Positions 1 to 5,456 of a DNA stretch of 6,473 bases are shown here, in pieces (within the stretch, counting starts at the first letter, position 1; every line of letters starts with the position of its first letter). Source of the DNA: Sphingomonadales bacterium (lineage in GTDB: Bacteria > Pseudomonadota > Alphaproteobacteria > Sphingomonadales > Sphingomonadaceae); NCBI GenBank assembly GCA_025360285.1, contig JANYCM010000285.1, positions 1-6,473 of the forward strand, in the 5' to 3' direction. The notes beneath the pieces are model-generated. The model was not told the origin of the DNA. It worked only from the letters and a program-made list of their open reading frames with translations, and did not search any database. A program made the position numbers and the translations under genes.

Positions 1-434
1 TGGGCATAATCCGTGACGGCGCCCGTTGCCATGACCCCAGGGTCGTCAGCACCCAACGTCAAGGTCGTCATCAAGGCGCGCGGCGCCGCCAGCCCGGCGA
101 TCGCCCAAGGCGGCTTGCCGGTTTCCAGCGATTCCAGTTCCCACAGCGCGCAATCCAGCGCGTTGCGGGCGCCGCCGGGGGGGAGCGCGCCTTGCAGATC
201 GGCACGGGTCAGCCCGCGCGCGATTTCCGGGATCATGGCGCGCACCTGCGCCACGAACGCGTCCGTGGTGTCGCCGGTATAATAAACCCCGGCGGCCTCG
301 CCGCGCCCGGTCAGGCCGCCGCGGCTGATATGCGCCTCGACGACGGGGGTCGAATGGAAGGTATAGCCGGAAATGTGGAACGGTTTGGCGAGCGGCAGGT
401 CATCGGTGACGACGGTCAGGACAGTATCGGACAT
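1..434 (-). CDS. Dipeptide epimerase / DgcA-like racemase of the enolase superfamily (N-terminal part, cut by window edge)
   Basis: The reverse strand is open from an ATG at 434 to the left edge, giving 144 complete codons. The start MSDTVLTVVTDDLPLAKPF, the G-R-G-E motif at residues 43-46 followed by a YYTGDT segment, and the helix ARNALDCALWELE at residues 89-101 are typical of the N-terminal capping domain of muconate-lactonizing-type dipeptide epimerases (YcjG, YkfB and DgcA group). The TLTLGADDPGVM segment near residue 125 marks entry into the barrel. The catalytic lysines and metal-binding acidic residues lie beyond the window, so substrate cannot be read here. Known members epimerise L-Ala-D/L-Glu or racemise N-acyl amino acids in the cytoplasm. 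A GGAG at 442-445 lies 7 bases before the ATG. The gene is 56 bp downstream of serine hydrolase B on the same strand, so it is probably the third gene of that operon. The family call is firm; the exact reaction is not. Confidence 0.85.
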   Translation of the reverse strand, partial: MSDTVLTVVTDDLPLAKPFHISGYTFHSTPVVEAHISRGGLTGRGEAAGVYYTGDTTDAFVAQVRAMIPEIARGLTRADLQGALPPGGARNALDCALWELESLETGKPPWAIAGLAAPRALMTTLTLGADDPGVMATGAVTDYA

Positions 435-455
435 CAGGAAACTCCGGCAGAGGCG

Positions 456-483
456 GGCCCCCGGACGCTGCCGTCCGAGGGCC
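456..483 (-). terminator. Strong hairpin between serine hydrolase B and the epimerase gene
   Basis: Positions 462-467 and 472-477 pair perfectly (CGGACG with CGTCCG) around a four-base loop. After one mismatch (461/478) five further G-C pairs form between 456-460 and 479-483. This gives an 11-pair stem starting 8 bases downstream of the stop codon of gene B. No run of T follows on the transcribed strand, so it is not a classical intrinsic terminator. It could be a weak terminator, an attenuator, or an mRNA 3'-end stabiliser that lowers expression of the epimerase relative to A and B. The hairpin is seen directly; its function is inferred. Confidence 0.5.
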
Positions 484-490
484 GCCGCCC

Positions 491-1699
491 TTAATAATTG
501 ACCGAGAAATTGATCATCGAATAGGCGTGGAAGGTCCACAGGAAGGCGGCGAACGCCACCACCAGCAACAGGCTCCACAGCTTGGCAAACCAGCCGCTGC
601 CCTTGGTCCACACCACATAGGCGTTCCACAGCGCCGCCAATAGCCCGCCGGCAAAGGCGAACAATGTCAGCGCCTCGATGAACAGGATCACCCCGTCATG
701 GTCACCCAGCCAGGCAAAGCCGGCAAGGCCCGCCGACAGCTTGGACACCAGGAAGCCCCAACCGGCACAGGCAGCAATGCCCAGCAGCACGAACAGCCGT
801 GACAGGCGATAGCTGGTGGCGCGCGGCCCGCGCAGCGGGAAGGCGGCGCCGTAACGCCGGCGGATCATCGCCGTCGCCGGCCAGGCGATCAGCGTCGCCA
901 GCAGCACAAAGGCACCAAGCCCGAGCAGCGGCATCAGCAGCCGTGCTGATTTCAGCGGCTCGGTGGGGATCAGCGTGATGGCGCCGCTAAATTCGCTCAG
1001 GCTCCACAGGCTGACCTTGCCGCCTTCGACATTGGCCTTGATATAGCTGTGGCCGCCGACCTGCTGCCACAGGAACGGCGCGATTTCGCGATAGCGGCGC
1101 GGTGCCCCGCTGAAATCATTGGGGAAGGTCGGCGTGATCGTGCCATCGCCATTGACGATGAACTTGGCCTGGCTGGCCAGGCCGGCGACGCCCATGAAGC
1201 TGGTGAAGGCACCGCGCGCCATGACAAAATCGGTGCTGGCCATCAGCGCGGCATGCTCGGCAGCGGTCTTCTTGTCGATCGTGCCGGCACCCGGGAAGGT
1301 CCGCGTGCCGGGGAAATAGCGATCGGCAAAGCCTTCATACAGTGCCGTGCGGATGGTGCCCGAGGCGCCTTCGCGGCCGGCGCTGTTCAGCGAAACGAAC
1401 AGCCCGACATGCTGGTCGGGCCACAGGTTGAGGTGGCTGTGAAACACCCCGGTATCGCCGCCATGGCCAACGCCGCGGACATTGTTGATCTTTTCCTCAA
1501 AGAACCCCAGCGCCATGCCGTCGATCGGCGCCAGCAGTTCCGTGCTGCTGTTGTGCATCAGCGCGGCGGTGGCTGGCTTCATCAGCGCGCCGCCATCGGC
1601 CAGATGCGCAATCATGAACTTGCCCATGTCGTCGCCGCTCGCCGACAGGCTGCCGGCCGGGCCCATCGGCACCAGCTCAAAGGCCTGGGCGGCAGCCAT
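491..1699 (-). CDS. C-terminal half of serine hydrolase B (downstream frame)
   Basis: Family similarity in this frame begins at about MAAAQAFELVPMGPAGSLSA. An ATG at 1699 sits exactly there and overlaps the end of the upstream frame, so reinitiation is conceivable, though no good ribosome binding site precedes it. The frame stays open upstream to 1867, but that extension is only the antisense-like continuation of the N-terminal half in the wrong frame. It encodes the third active-site motif (GVGHGGDTGVFH), the SLNSAGREGAS segment, a soluble C-terminal domain, and then about four hydrophobic helices ending in SMINFSVNY. Alone it lacks signal peptide, catalytic serine and tyrosine. Confidence 0.5.
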   Translation of the reverse strand: MAAAQAFELVPMGPAGSLSASGDDMGKFMIAHLADGGALMKPATAALMHNSSTELLAPIDGMALGFFEEKINNVRGVGHGGDTGVFHSHLNLWPDQHVGLFVSLNSAGREGASGTIRTALYEGFADRYFPGTRTFPGAGTIDKKTAAEHAALMASTDFVMARGAFTSFMGVAGLASQAKFIVNGDGTITPTFPNDFSGAPRRYREIAPFLWQQVGGHSYIKANVEGGKVSLWSLSEFSGAITLIPTEPLKSARLLMPLLGLGAFVLLATLIAWPATAMIRRRYGAAFPLRGPRATSYRLSRLFVLLGIAACAGWGFLVSKLSAGLAGFAWLGDHDGVILFIEALTLFAFAGGLLAALWNAYVVWTKGSGWFAKLWSLLLVVAFAAFLWTFHAYSMINFSVNY

Positions 1700-1716
1700 C
1701 GGCGCTGTTGTAACCC
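1677..1716 (-). other. Frameshift zone in serine hydrolase B, ending at CTT-TGA
   Basis: Reading along the gene, the upstream frame ends ...CCA GGC CTT TGA. Moving forward one base at CTT-TGA (1682-1677) continues directly into GAG CTG GTG, the conserved E-L-V. CTT TGA is the shift sequence of the release-factor-2 (prfB) programmed +1 frameshift. However, the base after TGA here is G rather than C, only a poor AGG lies upstream, and slippage would put Leu where A has Tyr and the repaired B has Phe. A one-base insertion slightly upstream (for example in GATGGCTGCC, giving D-A-A-A-Q-A-F) is therefore simpler. Confidence 0.55.
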
Positions 1717-2456
1717 TTGGACATCTGCGGCGCGAGGCTGGCGGGCAGCGGCTGGCGGAAGGTCGCATTGGCCATGCCGAGCGGTTTGAAGATATGGTTT
1801 TCGACATAGGCATCAAAATCTTCGCCCGACACGCGCTGGACGATATAACCCGCCAGCGCCGCGCCATAATTGGAATAGGCTGGCGTCGTGCCGGGGGCGA
1901 ACACCCGCGTCGGCACCCATTTCTTCAGTTCATGCTCCAGCGTCGGCAAATTCTTGGGTTCAAGGACGATCAGACCCTTCGACGTCTCTTCAAACCCCGT
2001 GGTGTGAGTCATGATGTTGCGCATGGTGACGGGCTTGCCGTCGCGCGGCGGAATCTTGAAATCGAGATATTTGTTCACATCGGCATCAAGATCGATCTTG
2101 CCGGCTTCGACCTGCTGCATCACCGCCGTCCAGGTGAACAGTTTCGATACCGATCCGGGCCGGAACAAAGTCTTTTTCGGATCGACCGGCGCGCCGGTCT
2201 TGGTGTCCGATACGCCATAGCCCTTTTCAACCAGCACCTGGCCGTCTTTGACGACGACAACTACGGCACCGGCGACCCCGCCGCGCTTCAGCGCATAGGG
2301 CATATAGCCATCAAGCCATGCCTCGGCATCGGTGGCGGTCAGCGTGGCGGGTGCCGACGCTGCTGCCGGGGCCGGCACGGCGGCCGGTTGCTGGGCCATG
2401 AGCGGTGCCGCGATCAACGCCGCCGCCAGAACAAGTCGTTTCAGGAAAGTCTGCAT
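1677..2456 (-). CDS. N-terminal half of serine hydrolase B as read (259 aa)
   Basis: This is what would be translated without frame repair. Residues 1-21 (MQTFLKRLVLAAALIAAPLMA) are a Sec signal peptide with probable cleavage after LMA, followed by an Ala/Pro-rich linker to about residue 38. The catalytic S-V-S-K motif is at residues 102-105 and the second motif Y-S-N at 194-196. Translation then runs into nine off-frame residues after KGYNSAD and stops. The third active-site motif (H-G-G) and the membrane helices are therefore absent, and the fragment is unlikely to be an active enzyme. Residues 88-126 are identical, all 39 positions, to residues 91-129 of paralogue A. Confidence 0.6.
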   Translation of the reverse strand: MQTFLKRLVLAAALIAAPLMAQQPAAVPAPAAASAPATLTATDAEAWLDGYMPYALKRGGVAGAVVVVVKDGQVLVEKGYGVSDTKTGAPVDPKKTLFRPGSVSKLFTWTAVMQQVEAGKIDLDADVNKYLDFKIPPRDGKPVTMRNIMTHTTGFEETSKGLIVLEPKNLPTLEHELKKWVPTRVFAPGTTPAYSNYGAALAGYIVQRVSGEDFDAYVENHIFKPLGMANATFRQPLPASLAPQMSKGYNSADGCRPGL

Positions 2457-2490
2457 AAGGTCTCCCTCAGGCCGCAGGGGCCAAAGCTGT

Positions 2491-4473
2491 TCAGAAATTG
2501 GTCGAAAAATTCACAAGGTTGAAGGCGATCGCCACCCAGGCAAGCACCGCAAAGGCCAGCACCAGAACCAGGCTCCACAGCTTGGCGAACCAGCCGCTGG
2601 GCCGGGTCAGCACGGCGTAAAGATTGTAAAGTGCCGCGAGCAGGCCGCCGATCCAGCCTACCAGCACCAGCGCTTCAATGGCGAGAATCAGCCCCGTCTG
2701 GTGCGACAGCGCCTCGATACCATCCAGGCCATTGCTGATCTGAATCAGCGGCCAGGCCACCACGGCGATGCCGATCAGCGCCAGCAATGCCGCCAGGCGT
2801 GACAGGCGATAGCCCGTAGCCCGCGCGCCGGTCAGCGGAAAGGCGGCGCCATAACGGCGGCGCACCATGGCGGTGAACGGCCAGGCCAGTACCGTCAGCA
2901 GCAACAGCGCCAGCGCCGCCCCGAACAGCGGCAACAACAGCTTTGCCGATTCGAGCGGCGGAACCGGCAGGAACACCATGATCGGCGCAAAGACGCCCAT
3001 GGCCCACATCACCACCTTGCCGTCCTTTACCACGGCGGCAAGCTGGTTGCGGTGGCCGCCGACTTCTTCCCAGACAAAGGGTTTGACCTCACGCCATTTC
3101 TGCGCGGCGCCGCTTTCGTCCTTGCCTGCCGATGACGAGATCGTGCCATCGTCATTGACCGTGAAGGTCTGCTGCCCCAGCAGTTCGGTGAACTTCATGA
3201 AACTGGTCGATGAGGCACGCGAGGTGACGTAATTGCTGCCCGCCAGCAGCAGGGCATGGGCCTTGGCGGTCGCTGCATCCACGGTCGCCGGCGCTTCCGG
3301 GGGCGGCGGGAAATAACGATCGGCAAAACCATAAAGCAGCCCATAGCGCACGGCCATTGATGCGCCTTCCCGGCCGCCGGCGTTCAGCGATATGTAAATG
3401 CCGACGTTGGAGGCGGTGTACATCGCCAGCATCGTGTGAAACGCCTCGGTATCACCGCCATGGCCGATGACGCGTTGGCCATTCATGCTCAGTTCCATCA
3501 GGCCCAGTGCCATGCCATTCAGCGGCGGCGTGACCTGCAACGCCGTGGCATGCATCAGATCAGCGGTTTCGGGCTTCAGAATTTGCGCGCCATTATAGCT
3601 GCCGCGCTGCAAATGCGCGATCATGAAGCGGCCCATGTCTTCGCCCGACGCAGCCAGCGCGCCTGCCGGCGCCATCGATACCAGTTCATACGCCGGCTTG
3701 GGCCGCGTGCTGTCGTAATAGCCTTTCGACATCTGCGGCGCGAGCGCCGCCGGCAAGGGTTGCACGAAGGTGGCGTTGTTCATGCCCAGCGGCTTCAGGA
3801 TGTGCGCCGCGATATAATCGTTAAACGCCTCCCCCGACACGCGCTGGACAATATAACCGGCTAGAGTCGTCGCATAATTTGAATAGGCAGGATAGGCGCC
3901 GGCGGGGAACACCCGCGCCGGCACCCAGTGTTTTAGCACTTGTTCGAACGGCATATAGTCGGCGGGCTTGCCGACCATGATGTTCTTGACGACTTCCTCG
4001 AAACCGCCGCTGTGCGTCATGATGTTACGCAAGGTAACGGGCTTGCCCTCGAACGGCGGAATCTTGAAATCGAGATAGGTGTTGATATCGGCATCAAGGT
4101 CGATCTTGCCCGCCTCGACCTGCTGCATCACCGCCGTCCAGGTGAACAGCTTCGACACCGAACCGGGGCGGAACAGGGTTTTCTTGGGATCGACCGGCGC
4201 GCCGGTGGCCAGATCGCTGGTGCCATAGCCTTTTTCGAACAGAATTTGCCCGTCCTTGACGATGACGACGACCGCGCCGGGGATGCCGCCGCGTTTCAGC
4301 GCATAGGGCAGATAGCCGTCGATCCAGGCCTCGGCATCGCTGGCGGTCAACCGGGCGAGCGCCGGGGTGGCAACCGCCGGCGTGACGGCCGGGGCCACAG
4401 GTGCTGCCGCCAGCGTCGGCTGGCCGGCAAACAGGCCAGCCACCATGGCGATCGAAACCAAAATCCTCTTCAT
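2491..4473 (-). CDS. Serine hydrolase A: exported beta-lactamase/CubicO-fold enzyme with a C-terminal four-helix membrane domain
   Basis: This is a 660-residue protein. Residues 1-23 (MKRILVSIAMVAGLFAG...) form a Sec signal peptide with probable cleavage near LAA, then an Ala/Pro linker to about 40. The penicillin-binding/class C beta-lactamase fold follows with all three active-site motifs: S105-V-S-K108, Y197-S-N199 and H338-G-G. A soluble segment covers about 400-505. Hydrophobic helices lie near 512-534, 560-578, 593-620 and 632-654, with a basic RRRYG loop at 538-542 after the first. The catalytic domain should sit in the periplasm, tethered to the inner membrane by the C-terminus. Families with this architecture include D-peptidases, esterases and beta-lactamase-like hydrolases; the substrate cannot be told. 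The frame is open to an upstream ATG at 4515, but the start at 4473 is chosen because it has AAAAGGGG just upstream and begins the signal peptide. It is probably first gene of the A-B-epimerase operon. Confidence 0.88.
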   Translation of the reverse strand: MKRILVSIAMVAGLFAGQPTLAAAPVAPAVTPAVATPALARLTASDAEAWIDGYLPYALKRGGIPGAVVVIVKDGQILFEKGYGTSDLATGAPVDPKKTLFRPGSVSKLFTWTAVMQQVEAGKIDLDADINTYLDFKIPPFEGKPVTLRNIMTHSGGFEEVVKNIMVGKPADYMPFEQVLKHWVPARVFPAGAYPAYSNYATTLAGYIVQRVSGEAFNDYIAAHILKPLGMNNATFVQPLPAALAPQMSKGYYDSTRPKPAYELVSMAPAGALAASGEDMGRFMIAHLQRGSYNGAQILKPETADLMHATALQVTPPLNGMALGLMELSMNGQRVIGHGGDTEAFHTMLAMYTASNVGIYISLNAGGREGASMAVRYGLLYGFADRYFPPPPEAPATVDAATAKAHALLLAGSNYVTSRASSTSFMKFTELLGQQTFTVNDDGTISSSAGKDESGAAQKWREVKPFVWEEVGGHRNQLAAVVKDGKVVMWAMGVFAPIMVFLPVPPLESAKLLLPLFGAALALLLLTVLAWPFTAMVRRRYGAAFPLTGARATGYRLSRLAALLALIGIAVVAWPLIQISNGLDGIEALSHQTGLILAIEALVLVGWIGGLLAALYNLYAVLTRPSGWFAKLWSLVLVLAFAVLAWVAIAFNLVNFSTNF

Positions 4474-4477
4474 GCGA

Positions 4478-4485
4478 CCCCTTTT
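4478..4485 (-). promoter_or_regulatory. Ribosome binding site deciding the start of serine hydrolase A
   Basis: On the minus strand AAAAGGGG is followed by TCGC and the ATG at 4473. This purine run, and the signal peptide that begins immediately after it, favour 4473 over the in-frame ATG at 4515, whose extra 14 residues (MLARAGPPERKRGR) do not look like part of an exported protein. Confidence 0.6.
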
Positions 4486-4546
4486 GCGTTCCGGCGGCCC
4501 AGCCCTGGCCAGCAACCCGAATCACCCACCCATTTTCTGATCTGCG

Positions 4547-4574
4547 ATAATGGTCCTAATTGGAAAATTGTCAA
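4547..4574 (-). promoter_or_regulatory. Candidate sigma-70 promoter for the A-B-epimerase operon
   Basis: On the minus strand a perfect TTGACA (4574-4569) is followed after 16 bases by CATTAT (4552-4547), matching the -10 consensus at four of six positions. It would give a leader of about 65-70 bases before the ATG at 4473. It lies in the only sizeable gap of the window, an AT-richer stretch between divergent genes. The call rests on consensus matching only. Confidence 0.5.
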
Positions 4575-4597
4575 ACCTGGTCTATGGCGGTGATACA
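4568..4597 (+). promoter_or_regulatory. Candidate promoter for the D-aminopeptidase gene
   Basis: TTGTCA (4568-4573) matches the -35 consensus at five of six positions, and a weak -10 (TGATAC/GATACA, 4591-4597) follows at 17-18 bases. An alternative -10, GATAAT at 4546-4551, matches better but has no convincing -35 box. The -35 overlaps that of the opposite-strand promoter almost completely, so RNA polymerase or a regulator bound here would affect both operons. Confidence 0.3.
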
Positions 4598-4610
4598 GTC
4601 GCCAGGAAGC

Positions 4611-4616
4611 GGGGGA
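4611..4616 (+). promoter_or_regulatory. Ribosome binding site deciding the dppA start
   Basis: GGGGGA lies 8 bases before the ATG at 4625. The frame is also open to an ATG at 4550, but the 25 extra residues carry no family similarity and would overlap the candidate promoter region. The M55 family begins at MRLYICADMEG, as in Bacillus subtilis DppA. Confidence 0.6.
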
Positions 4617-4624
4617 AATCAGCG

Positions 4625-5449
4625 ATGCGCCTTTACATCTGTGCCGATATGGAAGGCATTGCGGGCGTCGCCAGCGCCCCGCAGCTGACGCCCGAAGGCT
4701 TTGAATTCGAACGGGCGCGCGAATGGATGACTGGCGAAGTTAATGCCGCCATCAGGGGCGCGCGGGCGGCGGGCGTTACCGATATCGTCATCAGTGACAG
4801 CCATGGCACCGGGCAGAACCTGCTGCTCGATGCGCTGCCCGATGATGTCGAGGTGGTGCGGTCCTGGCCGCGGCCGCTGCACATGATGCAGGGGGTGGAG
4901 GATGCCGGCACCATCGGCGCCTTCCTGATCGGGCAGCATAGCGGCAATACCGATATGGAAGGCACGCTGGCGCACACCATGATGGGCGCGGCGATCAGCG
5001 AAATCCGGCTGAACGGCGAACCCGCCAGCGAAACCCGCATCAACGGCGCCATCGCCGGGCATTTCGGCGTGCCGGTGCTGCTGGCCACCGGCGATGCCGC
5101 CTATGCCGATCACGCCCGCGGCCTGTTCGGCGCCATAGAAACCGTGGCGACCAAGACCTGGATCACCGACCATTGCAACCGCACCATGATGCCGGCGCGG
5201 GCGCGCCAGCTGATCGAAGCCGCCGCCAGCCGCGCCATCGCCAATCGCGCCGCCGCCGCACCCTATCGCATCGCCGGGCCGATCACGCTGGAAATCGTCT
5301 GGAAGCACCGGTTTCCGTCGCAGGTGCTCGCCATGCTGCCAGGCTTCGAGCGCAGCGGCCCCAGCACGATGCGCATGGTGGTGGACGATATGGTGGCGGT
5401 GGCGGGCGTCATTGCGGCGGTCACCGGCTATGACACGTCGCGGCGCTGA
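4625..5449 (+). CDS. dppA: D-aminopeptidase, DppA type (peptidase family M55)
   Basis: This is a 274-residue protein, the same length I recall for Bacillus subtilis DppA. It starts MRLYICADMEGIAG, with Asp8 and Glu10 as the first zinc ligands. His60 in SDSHG, His105 in GQHSG and Glu136 in SETRIN correspond to the remaining zinc ligands, and His117 in TLAHTMMG to the catalytic histidine, so the di-zinc site looks intact. There is no signal peptide, so it should act in the cytoplasm. The family releases N-terminal D-amino acids, such as D-Ala, from short peptides including D-Ala-D-Ala. It is divergent from the serine hydrolase A-B-epimerase operon and 7 bases upstream of serine hydrolase C, with which it is probably cotranscribed. 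This context supports a role in using D-amino-acid peptides. Family assignment is secure; the natural substrate is inferred. Confidence 0.93.
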   Translation: MRLYICADMEGIAGVASAPQLTPEGFEFERAREWMTGEVNAAIRGARAAGVTDIVISDSHGTGQNLLLDALPDDVEVVRSWPRPLHMMQGVEDAGTIGAFLIGQHSGNTDMEGTLAHTMMGAAISEIRLNGEPASETRINGAIAGHFGVPVLLATGDAAYADHARGLFGAIETVATKTWITDHCNRTMMPARARQLIEAAASRAIANRAAAAPYRIAGPITLEIVWKHRFPSQVLAMLPGFERSGPSTMRMVVDDMVAVAGVIAAVTGYDTSRR

Positions 5450-5456
5450 GCCGGCC

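Larger units (their letters stand above)
491..2456 (-). pseudogene. Serine hydrolase B (beta-lactamase/CubicO family with C-terminal membrane helices), frameshifted
   Basis: Two overlapping reading frames together make one protein parallel to the neighbouring paralogue A along its whole length. The upstream frame runs from ATG 2456 to a TGA at 1677-1679. The downstream frame carries the rest to TAA at 491-493. The span is 1966 bases, one more than a multiple of three; removing one base restores a 654-residue protein, against 660 for A. In A, nine residues separate KGY from the aromatic residue before ELV, and the repaired B has exactly the same spacing, so the lesion is one extra base within about 1680-1716. 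The ATG at 2456 is preceded by GAGGGAG at 2462-2468 and starts a clear signal peptide. The gap to gene A is 34 bp, so the two are probably cotranscribed. It could be a true pseudogene, a sequencing error, a split gene with reinitiation, or less likely a recoded gene. Confidence 0.8.
491..4473 (-). repeat. Tandem duplication: two head-to-tail paralogous serine hydrolase genes
   Basis: Genes A (4473-2491) and B (2456-491) align from signal peptide to last residue with nearly equal length, including the unusual C-terminal helices (GWFAKLWSL and the NF-S-x-N ending are shared). The proteins share a 39-residue identical stretch around the catalytic serine. At DNA level the longest identical run I found there is 35 bases (2107-2141 and 4115-4149), interrupted by synonymous differences. 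This indicates an old duplication under protein-level constraint rather than a recent copy. The signal peptide, the linker and parts of the membrane domain have diverged most. Confidence 0.85.

Noticed and set aside
13..494. Plus-strand open frames 13-282 and 192-494
   Set aside because: They are shadows of the minus-strand epimerase gene, which has a good start, ribosome binding site and family motifs.
2457..2490. Small GGCC/GGCC hairpin in the gap between A and B as a terminator
   Set aside because: Only four pairs, no T-tract, and it overlaps the leader of gene B close to its ribosome binding site; it is not convincing as a terminator.
1049..2522. Long plus-strand open frames (1049-1789, 1482-2522) opposite serine hydrolase B
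   Set aside because: They lie antisense to a gene with clear family motifs, read as Arg/Ala/Gly/His-rich low-information protein, and are expected by chance in GC-rich coding DNA.
3436..4593. Plus-strand open frames 3436-3864 and 3940-4593 opposite serine hydrolase A
   Set aside because: Their composition mirrors the sense gene on the opposite strand and no motif or ribosome binding site supports them.
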